Positions 31,124-40,332 of a stretch of DNA of 64,000 bases are shown piece after piece. Numbering within the stretch: the stretch's first letter is position 1; each line of letters opens with the position of its first letter. Both the position numbers and the translations under genes were made by a program. The DNA lies in contig NZ_FNCB01000001.1 of NCBI RefSeq assembly GCF_900100855.1, forward strand, positions 248,001 to 312,000. The letters run 5' to 3'. This DNA is from Idiomarina zobellii. GTDB lineage: Bacteria; Pseudomonadota; Gammaproteobacteria; Enterobacterales; Alteromonadaceae. Below the pieces are notes generated by a model. It ran no database searches. It saw only the letters and a list, made by a program, of their open reading frames with translations, and was not told the DNA's origin.

Positions 31124-31372
31124 TTACGCCGCAGCGCTTGCATCTTTAACTAATTTAGCAACGCGCTCAGATAATTGTGCGCCTTTGCCTACCCAGTGCT
31201 CAATGCGGTCAACATCAACACGAAGTTTCTCTTCCTGACCACGAGCCTGTGGGTTAAAAAATCCTACTTTCTCGATGAAACGACCGTCGCGTGAACGGCG
31301 ACTGTCAGCAACTACCATTTGGTAGAAGGGGCGCTTTTTCGCACCGCCACGTTGTAAACGAATGGTTACCAT
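31124..31372 (-). CDS. rpsP: 30S ribosomal protein S16
   Basis: Small-subunit protein needed for 30S assembly. The ATG at 31372 gives 82 residues beginning [20 protein letters not shown], the same length as in E. coli, with TTGAGGA 6 bases upstream. It is the first gene of the rpsP-rimM-trmD-rplS operon, with a promoter candidate at 31447-31474 and a leader hairpin in between. Confidence 0.98.
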   Translation of the reverse strand: MVTIRLQRGGAKKRPFYQMVVADSRRSRDGRFIEKVGFFNPQARGQEEKLRVDVDRIEHWVGKGAQLSERVAKLVKDASAAA

Positions 31373-31404
31373 TGCGTTCCTCAATATAACTGTTGTTTAA
31401 ATGT

Positions 31405-31440
31405 AAAAAATAGCAAAGCCCTCCGACTGAGTCGGAAGGC
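31405..31440 (-). terminator. Hairpin with U tract between ffh and rpsP
   Basis: On the minus strand GCCTTCCGAC (31431-31440) and GTCGGAGGGC (31418-31427) form a 10-bp stem with one mismatch and a 3-base loop; TTTGCTA and then six T follow (31405-31410). It could terminate ffh. Because the rpsP promoter candidate lies before it, it may also be a leader hairpin or attenuator for rpsP. Confidence 0.6.
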
Positions 31441-31446
31441 TCGGCA

Positions 31447-31474
31447 ATTCTACTGATTTTTCGTTGAAATGCAA
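31447..31474 (-). promoter_or_regulatory. Candidate rpsP operon promoter
   Basis: TTGCAT (31469-31474), 16-base spacer, TAGAAT (31447-31452) on the minus strand. The predicted start is near 31440, directly at the base of the hairpin at 31418-31440, about 70 bases before the rpsP start codon. The same -10 hexamer is seen at the tRNA promoter at 44.2 kb. Confidence 0.6.
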
Positions 31475-31491
31475 GCTTGACGCGCTTTTTC

Positions 31492-32856
31492 CTAACGGCC
31501 TGGAAACATTCCCGGAGGGAATTTGCCGCCCATACCACGCATCATTTTTTGAAGGCCGCCGCCTTTCATTTTTTTCATCATTTTTTGCATCTGCATAAAC
31601 TGCTTCAGCAACTTATTCACGTCCTGCACTTGTGTACCTGAACCCGTTGCTATACGGCGTTTACGAGAACCTTTAATGACGTCTGGGTGGCGTCGTTCCT
31701 GAGGGGTCATTGAATTAATAATAGCTTCCATACGGACGGTCATCTTATCATCCATCTGACCTTTAATTTGATCGGTCATTTTTCCCATGCCGGGCATTTT
31801 ATCCATCAGCCCCATCATGCCGCCCATTTCACGCATTTGCACAAGTTGGTCACGGAAATCCTCCAATGAGAACTGGCCTTTTTTCATGACCTTCTTGGCA
31901 ACTTTCTCGGCTTTTTCTTTGTCGACTTTTTGTTCGACTTCTTCTATCAGTGACAGTACGTCACCCATACCAAGAATACGTGACGCGACACGGTCTGGGT
32001 GGAAGGCTTCCAGGGCATCGGTTTTCTCGCCAACCCCGAGGAACTTAATAGGCTTACCGGTAATGTGACGAATTGACAACGCAGCACCACCGCGTGCATC
32101 ACCGTCGGTTTTCGTCAAAATAACACCGGTTAACGGCAGAGCGTCACTGAATGCTTTAGCTGTGTTTGCCGCATCCTGACCGGTCATGGCATCAACAACA
32201 AACAGCGTTTCAATAGGGTTAATGCTTGAATGCAGCTGTTGAATTTCGGCCATCATATCTTCGTCGACGGCAAGACGACCGGCAGTATCCACTAGGACGA
32301 CATCAACAAATTGCTTACGCGCTGCAGCTATGGCTGCATTTGCAATATCCACCGGTTTTTGTTCAGTAGATGATGGGAAAAACTCGACACCAACCTGCTC
32401 AGCAATAGTTTCCAACTGCTTAATGGCTGCCGGACGATAAACGTCGGCACTGACCACCATCACTTTCTTTTTCTGGCGCTCTGTCAGGAACTTAGCAAGT
32501 TTACCAACACTGGTGGTTTTACCCGCACCTTGCAAACCCGCCATTAAGATAACAGCTGGTGGCTGTGTATTTAACTGCAAAGGCGCATTGGCTTCGCCCA
32601 TTGCCGCTTCCAGCTCTGACTGGACAATTTTCACGAACACCTGACCCGGTGTCAGGCTTTTATTGACCTCCGTACCAACTGCTCGCTCTTTGACCTTAGC
32701 AATAAAGTCTTTAACCACGGGCAACGCAACATCGGCCTCAAGTAACGCCATACGCACTTCGCGTAACGTTTCCTTTATATTATCTTCTGTTAGCCGACCC
32801 CGGCCACCGATAGAACGCATGGTCTGCGATAAGCGTTCTGATAGATTCTCAAACAT
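31492..32856 (-). CDS. ffh: Signal recognition particle protein Ffh
   Basis: GTPase that with 4.5S RNA delivers nascent membrane proteins to FtsY and the translocon. I choose the ATG at 32856 (MFENLSERLSQTMR), giving 454 residues as in E. coli; upstream in-frame codons do not look like Ffh. N domain, then G domain with GLQGAGKTTSVGKLA, DTAGRL and TKTDGDARGG, then the methionine-rich M domain ending GKFPPGMFPGR. The 4.5S RNA gene is not in the window. It is divergent from ypjD. Confidence 0.99.
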   Translation of the reverse strand: MFENLSERLSQTMRSIGGRGRLTEDNIKETLREVRMALLEADVALPVVKDFIAKVKERAVGTEVNKSLTPGQVFVKIVQSELEAAMGEANAPLQLNTQPPAVILMAGLQGAGKTTSVGKLAKFLTERQKKKVMVVSADVYRPAAIKQLETIAEQVGVEFFPSSTEQKPVDIANAAIAAARKQFVDVVLVDTAGRLAVDEDMMAEIQQLHSSINPIETLFVVDAMTGQDAANTAKAFSDALPLTGVILTKTDGDARGGAALSIRHITGKPIKFLGVGEKTDALEAFHPDRVASRILGMGDVLSLIEEVEQKVDKEKAEKVAKKVMKKGQFSLEDFRDQLVQMREMGGMMGLMDKMPGMGKMTDQIKGQMDDKMTVRMEAIINSMTPQERRHPDVIKGSRKRRIATGSGTQVQDVNKLLKQFMQMQKMMKKMKGGGLQKMMRGMGGKFPPGMFPGR

Positions 32857-32947
32857 ATCGGTCGTCTCTTCTAATTCTGGAATTCTGGCGTAGAAAGTTA
32901 ATGGGGGCAGTATATCTGAATTGCAAGAAAGTTTCGCCCCCGAAGTA

Positions 32948-32976
32948 TTGGGTTTACCCGTTTGACAACGTATACT
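32948..32976 (+). promoter_or_regulatory. Candidate ypjD promoter
   Basis: TTGGGT (32948-32953), 17-base spacer, TATACT (32971-32976) on the plus strand, about 40 bases before the ypjD start. The -35 is weak. A consensus-like TTGACA at 32962-32967 is too close to the TATACT to pair with it. Confidence 0.35.
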
Positions 32977-33017
32977 CAACATCAAGAACAACAAACATCA
33001 GGGAACGTGAGCGCGTG

Positions 33018-33812
33018 ATGCTCTTTATATTGCTGCTAATTAGTGTCGTAGGTTATACGGCAAGTGCTTTCATTATTTTACAGACGGTATTTAATGGCAA
33101 AGCGCATAAACCAGCGTTACAGATTATTCCCGCAGGCACTGCCATTATTGCGCATGGCTGGCTTATCGTTCAGCAGCTCGCCCTCGATGACTTCGACCAC
33201 ATTAATTTATCGTCAAGCCTGAGTATTGTTGCCCTGTTTGTAACTATTACTTCATTTGTTCGATTCCAGCGTTTTAATAACCTTTTTCTGAAACCGGTCA
33301 TTTATCTGTTTTCAGCATTAACCTGCGTTTTGTTAGTCTTCACTCCGGTTCACCTGGGAGCTGACATCAGCTCGAAACACGCGTTGTTTATTCATATTGC
33401 TCTGTCATTAATTGCGTACGGCATTCTGGCTTTAGCAACTTTATACGCAATACAAACCAGTTATCTAAGCCGCATTTTAAAGCAGCGCAAAAATCATTCT
33501 CTACTCAGCAAACTGCCACCACTAATGAGCATTGAAAGAAACTTCTTTAACTTATTGGCGTTAGGAACCATTGCTCTATTTGTCGCCTTAGGCAGTGGCT
33601 TTTTGTTTCTGGAAGATATGTTTGCTCAGAACCAGGCTCATAAAACAATTTTAACCAGCCTGGCGGCAGTTATTTATCTGATAGCACTTATTCTGCACCG
33701 GATTTCCGGCTTGCGCGGACGCATTATCGTATTGCTGACGCTTATAGCCAGCACACTTCTGACACTCGGGTATTTTGGCAGCCGTTTTGTTAAAGACTTC
33801 CTTTTGGGCTAA
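33018..33812 (+). CDS. ypjD: YpjD, cytochrome c assembly-like inner membrane protein
   Basis: The 264-residue protein has about eight membrane helices and belongs to the CcsA/HemX-like cytochrome c assembly family, with histidines in HIALSLIAYGILALATLYA and near the last helices. Its exact role is unknown; E. coli YpjD is the same length (263). I choose the ATG at 33018, directly at the first membrane helix (MLFILLLISVVGYTAS); a GTG lies 3 bases upstream. Its place between ffh (divergent) and yfjD matches the E. coli order. Confidence 0.9.
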   Translation: MLFILLLISVVGYTASAFIILQTVFNGKAHKPALQIIPAGTAIIAHGWLIVQQLALDDFDHINLSSSLSIVALFVTITSFVRFQRFNNLFLKPVIYLFSALTCVLLVFTPVHLGADISSKHALFIHIALSLIAYGILALATLYAIQTSYLSRILKQRKNHSLLSKLPPLMSIERNFFNLLALGTIALFVALGSGFLFLEDMFAQNQAHKTILTSLAAVIYLIALILHRISGLRGRIIVLLTLIASTLLTLGYFGSRFVKDFLLG

Positions 33813-33880
33813 TCAACCCTTGACTTCATGGCTCAGCACTCTAAATTGTCACATTCTAAGTTAACGTAAGGAAATAACCG

Positions 33881-35179
33881 TTGGACGAGATATCGACGAG
33901 CTTGTTGCTCGTTATTTTAGCCGTACTGATATTTTTATCCGCTTACTTTTCAGGCTCTGAAACCGGGATGATGTCGATTAACCGATATCGCCTAAGACAT
34001 CTGGTGCAAAGCAATCACCGTGGAGCTAAGCGTGTCCAGCATTTATTAGACCGCCCTGACAGGCTTATCGGCCTTATTCTCATTGGCAACAATCTGGTCA
34101 ACATTGGCGCGTCAGCCATAGCCACCATCATTTGCTTGCGTTGGTTCGGTGACGCCGGTATTGTCATAGCAACCTTCGGGTTAACCTTAATCATTTTGAT
34201 CTTTTCGGAAGTCACCCCGAAAACCATCGCGGCTTTGCATCCAGAGCGGGTTTCCTTTCCAAGCTCATTGATTCTCTTGCCTTTGCTTAAAGTCATGTAC
34301 CCTGTTGTTATTGGCGTCAATGCAATTACTAACACTTTTATGCGCATTCTGGGCGTCAACCCCAAACAGTCGCAAATGGCCGATGCGTTGAGTTCGGAAG
34401 AGTTACGAACAGTGGTTAACGAAGCCGGCAATTTAATTCCGTCGTCTCACCAGGAAATGCTGGTCAGCATACTCGACTTAGAAAAAGTGACGGTCGAAGA
34501 TGTCATGATTCCGCGAAATGAAATTATCGGTATTGATATTAACGACGAGTGGAAGTCCATAGTTAAGCAGCTGTCTAACGGTCAGCACACTCGAGTTTTG
34601 TTGTACCGCAACGAAATTGATGACGTTGTCGGTTTCCTGCATGCTCGCGATGTCATGCGGTTAATGACAAAGAATCAGTTTAATGCCGATAAGTCCATTT
34701 TGGTCAGGGCGGCGCGAGATATTTATTTTATTCCAGAAGGCACTCCACTCAATGTCCAGCTATTAAAGTTTCAGCGCAGTAAAGAACGTATAGGGCTGGT
34801 GGTCGATGAGTACGGTGACATCCAGGGGCTAGTAACACTGGAAGACATACTGGAAGAAATTGTTGGAGACTTCACGACAACAATGGCGCCAGCGCCAAGC
34901 GAATCGGTTACTCAGGAAAGTGACGGAGTCTATGTCGTTGACGGCTCTGCCAACCTGCGCGAGTTGAATAAAGAAATGGAATGGGACTTCCCAATTGACG
35001 GTCCTAAGACACTTAGTGGTCTTATTATAGAACAGTTTGGTGATATTCCTGACTCACGCTTATGCTTACGCCTTGGTGGTTACCCGGTTGAGCTGGTAGA
35101 AGTCGGAGATACGATGATAAAACAAGCTCGGGTTCTGCCGGCACTTTATAAAGCACCGACAGAAACCAATAACGACTAA
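33881..35179 (+). CDS. yfjD: YfjD, DUF21-CBS-CorC membrane protein
   Basis: The 432-residue protein belongs to the CNNM/CorC family linked to magnesium or cobalt efflux. N-terminal DUF21 membrane domain with AYFSGSETGMMSINRYRLRH and IFSEVTPKTIAAL, then a CBS pair (VEDVMIPRNEIIGID; GLVVDEYGDIQGLVTLEDIL) and the CorC/HlyC domain (GVYVVDGSANLRELN, FGDIPD). The start is TTG, with AAGGA 8 bases upstream and no better ATG, so the TTG is well supported. It follows ypjD by 68 bases, as in E. coli. Its end overlaps the convergent lipoprotein gene by 4 bases. Confidence 0.93.
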   Translation: MDEISTSLLLVILAVLIFLSAYFSGSETGMMSINRYRLRHLVQSNHRGAKRVQHLLDRPDRLIGLILIGNNLVNIGASAIATIICLRWFGDAGIVIATFGLTLIILIFSEVTPKTIAALHPERVSFPSSLILLPLLKVMYPVVIGVNAITNTFMRILGVNPKQSQMADALSSEELRTVVNEAGNLIPSSHQEMLVSILDLEKVTVEDVMIPRNEIIGIDINDEWKSIVKQLSNGQHTRVLLYRNEIDDVVGFLHARDVMRLMTKNQFNADKSILVRAARDIYFIPEGTPLNVQLLKFQRSKERIGLVVDEYGDIQGLVTLEDILEEIVGDFTTTMAPAPSESVTQESDGVYVVDGSANLRELNKEMEWDFPIDGPKTLSGLIIEQFGDIPDSRLCLRLGGYPVELVEVGDTMIKQARVLPALYKAPTETNND

Positions 35180-35814
35180 CCAAAGAAGAGGCGCCACAAC
35201 CACCCTTTTTGTAAGTCCTCTTCACAGGTTTTCAATTGCGTCGCGTAAGTTAACGAGCGACGCTTAACGATTCTAGACACACGCACCAACCACGGTTTTT
35301 TCAGGTAGGTTTTACGTTGGTAGCCTCCCCACCCTTCGTGATAATTCAGATACTGTCCGTAAGCATCCCATTTAGATACTCCGTTAACTTGATAGGTTTT
35401 ATAAATAAACCAACCCATAAAATCGATAGCATCTTCGAATGAAGAGCGACTCGCCCAACTGTTTCCGGTCTCACGCTGGTAGTCTTCCCAAGTCATGGTT
35501 TTGGCTTGCGAATAGCCATACGCAGAACTGACTCTTCCCCAGGGGATAAAACCTAATAAATAGTCTCTTGGCGGCAGCGCATCGTGTTTAAAGGAGCTTT
35601 CCTGATACATCATTGCCATGGGGACATGAATGGGCACGCCCCAGCGTTCACGCGCGTCTTCCGCCGCATCGTACCAGTCACGGTGCTCTTCAAAAATCGC
35701 ACAAATATTTTCAGGGTTCTCAGGTGGAGGTGTGGCACAGCCACTTAACAGAATAGCGAAAGCCGCTGCTGATAAGGTTGTTCGGTGTATAGGTTTAAAA
35801 AAAATCGTTTTCAT
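35176..35814 (-). CDS. SLT-like lipoprotein, putative lytic transglycosylase
   Basis: The ATG at 35814 gives 212 residues with a lipoprotein signal (LLSGC lipobox near residue 25), so the protein should be attached to a membrane in the envelope. The mature part resembles the SLT lysozyme-like fold: a likely catalytic Glu in MMYQESSFKHDA, then SSAYGYSQAKTMTWEDYQ in place of the usual AxGLMQ motif, and a GNSWASRSSFEDAIDFMGWF helix. The C-terminus is basic. Activity on peptidoglycan is inferred from this pattern and not certain. Upstream in-frame codons (to 35856) do not make a signal peptide and are left out. Confidence 0.82.
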   Translation of the reverse strand: MKTIFFKPIHRTTLSAAAFAILLSGCATPPPENPENICAIFEEHRDWYDAAEDARERWGVPIHVPMAMMYQESSFKHDALPPRDYLLGFIPWGRVSSAYGYSQAKTMTWEDYQRETGNSWASRSSFEDAIDFMGWFIYKTYQVNGVSKWDAYGQYLNYHEGWGGYQRKTYLKKPWLVRVSRIVKRRSLTYATQLKTCEEDLQKGWLWRLFFG

Positions 35815-35898
35815 TGAACTTTCTTCAAATAGGCCACTCTGAGTATATGAACACATTGTGAGTTAACGTATTTGTTCATCCCCTGAACGTTTTATTTG

Positions 35899-35926
35899 AC
35901 GCAGCCAACATTGGCTGCGTTTTTTT
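35899..35926 (+). terminator. Strong terminator facing plus, between two minus-strand genes
   Basis: ACGCAGCCAA (35899-35908) pairs perfectly with TTGGCTGCGT (35911-35920) and is followed by a run of seven T (35920-35926) on the plus strand only. On the minus strand the stem is followed by CAAATAAAAC, not by T. Yet the neighbours gshA and the lipoprotein gene are both on the minus strand. It implies a plus-strand transcript ending here, perhaps a small or antisense RNA. Confidence 0.8.
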
Positions 35927-35947
35927 ATGCATTCGAGCCTAGCGTAG

Positions 35948-37549
35948 TTATCCAGGCTGTTTTGCGTTTTCAAAATAATTGGCTAAAAACGTATCGAAAT
36001 CGACGGTATTGTCTTGCTCGTAACGATCACTAAACGCTTTTTCAGACGCTTGCGCCCACTCGCTAAAGTCACTTTTATCGTAAAACTCTAACGCAGAGTC
36101 TGTCATTTCCTGTCTGTACTTTTTAGCCAACAGCATACCGATACGGCTGTTGTCCCAGTTCTCCGACTGCAACTGATGCATAATTTGCCCGGACAATGTG
36201 CGCTCTGGATTCAGCACCCATTCATACAAGTCCGCCAAATCATTTTGATAATCCTTTGTATCGGCTGAATTGTCCAACGTCTTCGCTAGTATAGAAAGGT
36301 CGGCAAACAACTCTTCCAGCCAGTCGGCCATAAGCCGATCAATACCGTTTTGCGCCAAGCTTAAGCGCGGGTTACGCCCTTCCATAACAACTTTGGTAAA
36401 GTTTTTATCCGCTTGCTGCTGCTGTTCCCAAGTCATTTCTTCACTCGGCTGCAACAGACAGTACAACAGTAGCAAGTCGAGAAAACGCATTTGCTGAGCC
36501 GTAATACCAACATCACTGTATGGGTTAACATCGAGTGCGCGTATTTCAATATACTCAACCCCACCACGCTCGAGTGCCTGGCTAGGAGTTTCACCATCCT
36601 GAGCAATCTGCTTAGGGCGAATCGGTGAGTAAAATTCGTTCTCAATCTGCAGGATATTATCGTTTAGTTGACGATAGTCGTCGTCGACTTTTACACCAAT
36701 TTTCGAAAACTGCTGCGACTGCGTAGTTATCGCCTTACGTAACCCTGCCACATACTCTTCCAGAGAGTTATAAGTAATTTTTAGTGTGGCCTGCTCTTTA
36801 TTGGTATAGCCCAAGTCGCTCATGCGCAACGACGTGCCGTACGGCAAAAACACTGTGCCCTTCCCAACAGTGTCAAAGTCCCACTTTTTCAGCAGCTCTT
36901 CATTATTTGTTTGTGTAAAAAACGACTTACAAAGCGCCGGCGAGGCGCCAAAAAGATAAGGGATAACCCAGGCGAGGCGTTTAAAGTTGCGAATTAACCC
37001 AAAATACCTCTTACTGCGGTAGGCGCTATCGTTCACTTCGCCATCCACTTGCGCCAACTGCTCCCACATGTCATCAGACACTGAGAAGTTATAGTGCACA
37101 CCGGCAATAACCTGCATCGTTGCACCATAGCGATAGGTCAACCCACGACGATAAAGGCTTTTCATTCGTCCGGAATGAGAGTCGCCGTATTTCGCTATAC
37201 GGATATCTTTGTCTGACCCCAAATAGCACGGCATACTCATTGGCCACAACAACTCTTCACCGATGGCGTTATAAGTCACTCGGTGAATATCTCTAAGCTG
37301 CTTTAACGTAGTATTTATATCCGTCGCAACAGGCGTAATAAACTCTAAAAGGTTCTCAGAGTAGTCTGTCGTGATAGTCGGGTGAGTCAACGTCCGACCC
37401 AGCTCTCTCGGGTGGTCGGTTGTTGCCAAAGTACCATTTTCATTTATTCGCAAGGCCTCGCGCTCAATACCGCGTTTTATTCCCTGCCAAACATCTGGCT
37501 TATCACTTTGCTTAAGCGTTTCTACAACTGATTGAAATGTGGCTTGCAA
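35948..37549 (-). CDS. gshA: Glutamate-cysteine ligase GshA
   Basis: First, rate-limiting step of glutathione synthesis: ATP-dependent joining of glutamate and cysteine. The 533-residue protein belongs to the gammaproteobacterial type 1 family (518 in E. coli), with GIEREALRINENG near the N-terminus, MQVIAGVHYNFS, and GVEYIEIRALDVNPYSDVGI. No gshB is in the window. No proper minus-strand terminator follows; the strong hairpin at 35899 faces the other way. It is divergent from the hybrid kinase gene. Confidence 0.98.
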   Translation of the reverse strand: MQATFQSVVETLKQSDKPDVWQGIKRGIEREALRINENGTLATTDHPRELGRTLTHPTITTDYSENLLEFITPVATDINTTLKQLRDIHRVTYNAIGEELLWPMSMPCYLGSDKDIRIAKYGDSHSGRMKSLYRRGLTYRYGATMQVIAGVHYNFSVSDDMWEQLAQVDGEVNDSAYRSKRYFGLIRNFKRLAWVIPYLFGASPALCKSFFTQTNNEELLKKWDFDTVGKGTVFLPYGTSLRMSDLGYTNKEQATLKITYNSLEEYVAGLRKAITTQSQQFSKIGVKVDDDYRQLNDNILQIENEFYSPIRPKQIAQDGETPSQALERGGVEYIEIRALDVNPYSDVGITAQQMRFLDLLLLYCLLQPSEEMTWEQQQQADKNFTKVVMEGRNPRLSLAQNGIDRLMADWLEELFADLSILAKTLDNSADTKDYQNDLADLYEWVLNPERTLSGQIMHQLQSENWDNSRIGMLLAKKYRQEMTDSALEFYDKSDFSEWAQASEKAFSDRYEQDNTVDFDTFLANYFENAKQPG

Positions 37550-37716
37550 AAGACTACTCCATTGACCAAAACGGATTATTTTCTGTTGCTAAGCTTACTG
37601 GTAATTACTTTAAACGTCCATGATAGAGACACTAATTTTCCTAATATTGCTTGGCGATTCGCCGCCGACATGGCAGACTAACGCACGTATACAACCCCTT
37701 TCGGTTATGGACTACC

Positions 37717-40323
37717 ATGAGCTCATTCTGGACGTTTTTACAGCTAATTTTCGTTGTTCTGCAGGTATCGAGCCTCGTGCTCTACGCTCTACTCCCCTCT
37801 CCATGGAGCGACACCGTTCTGGTCGCAATGATAACGTTCAGCTTAATTATTGGTATTGCCATTTGGTGGTGGTCGCGCCGCAACGCGTTAACGGCGCCCT
37901 TCCGTCAGCCGTTTTTATCGTCAGATTCAATGCAGCTGTTTGAACAAGTGTTTAACGACTTGCCGACGCGCGTTTACTGGCGTGACTCGGAACTCAACTT
38001 ATTAGGCGGTAACGAAGCCTTCGCCAAAGATTTAGGCCTTAATCCGGAAGAAGTAACCGGGAAGTCTGACAATGATATCCCGGTGCTCGCGAACAACCTT
38101 ATTTTACGAGAGAAAGATCAAACAACCTTCGCAACGCAAAAGCCGTCTACTAACGACGAGCTAGAACTGTCTCTCGCGCAAGGCAGTCGTTGGGTTGAGC
38201 ACTCCAGCGTTCCCCTGCATGATGACGACGGCAATATTATTGGTATTTTAGGCAGCTATTACGACATTTCCGGCATTAAGTCAGTTGCCGAGGAAATGGA
38301 GAAAGCAAAAGAAACTGCGGAAAATGCTAACCGCTCTAAGGGCGAATTTCTCGCTAATATGAGTCATGAAATTCGTACGCCAATTAATGCCATTGTTGGG
38401 ATGGCTAACCTGTGCCTCAAGACAGAGTTAAACCAAAAACAAAAACGCTATATAAAAGTTATCGACTCCTCTTCGCAGGCGTTATTAGGTGTTATTAACG
38501 ATATTCTCGACTTTTCAAAAATTGATGCCGGCAAGCTTACTGTTGAAGAAATTCCGTTTGATTTACAGGATGTTCTTACATCATTAGCTGACATGTTTGC
38601 GTATCGCGCCTACGACAAAGATCTCGAGTTTATTATCAATTTGCCGGCTAATATCCCCACCAAGCTAATTGGTGACCCGCTACGCTTAAATCAGGTCCTT
38701 GTTAACTTAATTAGTAACGCCATCAAATTCACTGAAGACGGCGAAATTAATGTTGCAGTGAACTTATTAGACAGCTCTGATGAAGACGTTCTACTGCGTA
38801 TTTCCGTTACCGATACCGGCATTGGCATGGACGAAGAACAACGCGCGAACCTCTTCAAAGAGTTTACTCAAGCCGACACATCAACCACGCGAAAATACGG
38901 CGGCACTGGCCTGGGGCTGGCTATATCTCGTCGGTTAATTCTCTTAATGGGAGGGGATATTGGCGTAACCAGTGCGGTCGAGCAAGGCTCTACATTCTAT
39001 ATAGAAATAAAGTTGCCGGTTCAACGAGAGCAGGACAATACGCATCACGAGTATTTATTGAAGCACTTAACCGGCAAACGCATTTTGGCGGTCGATGACA
39101 ATCTCAGCACCCGTGAAATGCTTTATGAAATGCTTAGAAGCTATCAGGTCGATGTCAAAGTATGCCGTACGGCCGAGCAAGCTCTTAAAGTGTTTGACGA
39201 GTCCGTTCATGAAGGAAACCCTTACGAGTTATTGTTAGTCGACTGGCGGTTACCAGGAATGGACGGGCTGACTTTGTGTGAGAAAATAACACAGACCTAC
39301 GAGGCTGACGTACGACCTAAGCTAACATTAGCAACGGGTTACTACGCAGAGGAGCTCTCAGAAAAAGCCAAGCGTGCCGGCGTAAACGATATTTTATCGA
39401 AGCCGTTTACCGCCTCGACGCTTGGGCGCAGTTTAACGTCAACACTGCTCCATCGTGATATTGATGAAGACATGAGCTCTGAGTCAACTGAAGGCGTTCC
39501 TGATAACCTCACCGGTGCACCGGTGTTAGTCGTTGAAGACAACGAAATAAATCAGCAAGTTGCCCGAGAGATATTGAGCAGCCATAAGTTTCAGGTGGAC
39601 ATTGCCGAGAATGGCCAACTGGCGGTTGATGCTGTTCGCGAGAAAAAATACGCCATAGTGCTTATGGACATTCAAATGCCGGTAATGGATGGGCTGAAAG
39701 CTGCTCAACATATTCGCACTGAGTTTACCTACCAGCAACTGCCGATTCTAGCTATGACGGCTAACGCCATGAGTGGTGACAAAGAGCGCTCTTTAGCCGC
39801 CGGCATGCAAGGTCATATACCTAAGCCTATCGATGAAAAAGTGTTACTTAAGGCCATTGCCAATTGGGCGGTCCCAGGGGACTACTCAGCCGATGACACC
39901 AATAATTACGTTGACTCAGCCGAACAGCAACCAGAGCCTGCACAGAAAGCGCCAATAAAAATCCCCCAGGTGAAAGGTATCGACTTTGAATCTGCCCTTG
40001 GCCGTCTGCAATACAATGTTGAATTGTACCTGAAGCTGGTAGAACAGCTTTATGAGAGCTACCAAGGCAGCGCAACCAAAGTCTCTGACTTTATTACTCG
40101 TGGCCAGCATGATAGTGCTAAGCGTTATTTCCACTCATTAAAAGGCGCTGCAGCTAACTTAGGTTTCACTCAGCTTAGAAATAAAGCCGCTGACTTAGAG
40201 GCATTCATGGCGGAAGGCGAAATTGATAAGGTTGCCGACCAAATTACCGAACTGGAAAAGCGTTTGCGTTTCGCTCATCAGGCGGCACAAGATTTAGAAA
40301 CCATTCAGCAGCACCAATCTTAA
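37717..40323 (+). CDS. Hybrid sensor histidine kinase with two receivers and HPt
   Basis: The ATG at 37717 gives 868 residues. Order: two N-terminal membrane helices (about 4-50) with almost no periplasmic loop; a PAS domain (about 70-190, TRVYWRDSELNLLGGNEAF); HisKA with His217 (NMSHEIRTPINA); HATPase (NLISNAIKF, DTGIGM, GGTGLGLAISRRL); receiver 1 (LLVDWRLPGMDG); receiver 2 (VLMDIQMPVMDG); and a C-terminal HPt (FHSLKGAAANLGF). All phosphorelay residues look intact. The lack of a periplasmic domain suggests that it senses membrane or cytoplasmic signals through PAS. An upstream in-frame TTG at 37651 would add 22 atypical residues. The final response regulator is not adjacent; BarA-like layout, but the ligand is unknown. 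Confidence 0.93.
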   Translation: MSSFWTFLQLIFVVLQVSSLVLYALLPSPWSDTVLVAMITFSLIIGIAIWWWSRRNALTAPFRQPFLSSDSMQLFEQVFNDLPTRVYWRDSELNLLGGNEAFAKDLGLNPEEVTGKSDNDIPVLANNLILREKDQTTFATQKPSTNDELELSLAQGSRWVEHSSVPLHDDDGNIIGILGSYYDISGIKSVAEEMEKAKETAENANRSKGEFLANMSHEIRTPINAIVGMANLCLKTELNQKQKRYIKVIDSSSQALLGVINDILDFSKIDAGKLTVEEIPFDLQDVLTSLADMFAYRAYDKDLEFIINLPANIPTKLIGDPLRLNQVLVNLISNAIKFTEDGEINVAVNLLDSSDEDVLLRISVTDTGIGMDEEQRANLFKEFTQADTSTTRKYGGTGLGLAISRRLILLMGGDIGVTSAVEQGSTFYIEIKLPVQREQDNTHHEYLLKHLTGKRILAVDDNLSTREMLYEMLRSYQVDVKVCRTAEQALKVFDESVHEGNPYELLLVDWRLPGMDGLTLCEKITQTYEADVRPKLTLATGYYAEELSEKAKRAGVNDILSKPFTASTLGRSLTSTLLHRDIDEDMSSESTEGVPDNLTGAPVLVVEDNEINQQVAREILSSHKFQVDIAENGQLAVDAVREKKYAIVLMDIQMPVMDGLKAAQHIRTEFTYQQLPILAMTANAMSGDKERSLAAGMQGHIPKPIDEKVLLKAIANWAVPGDYSADDTNNYVDSAEQQPEPAQKAPIKIPQVKGIDFESALGRLQYNVELYLKLVEQLYESYQGSATKVSDFITRGQHDSAKRYFHSLKGAAANLGFTQLRNKAADLEAFMAEGEIDKVADQITELEKRLRFAHQAAQDLETIQQHQS

Positions 40324-40332
40324 AGGCCAATT

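Noticed and set aside
32962-32976. Promoter TTGACA plus TATACT before ypjD
   Set aside because: The two hexamers are only 3 bases apart and cannot act as a pair.
35874-35888. Possible CsrA site on the minus strand (GTTCA, loop GGGGA, TGAAC)
   Set aside because: The loop fits CsrA, but a TATACT (35842-35847) places the likely lipoprotein mRNA start after it, and chance hairpins of 5 bp are common.
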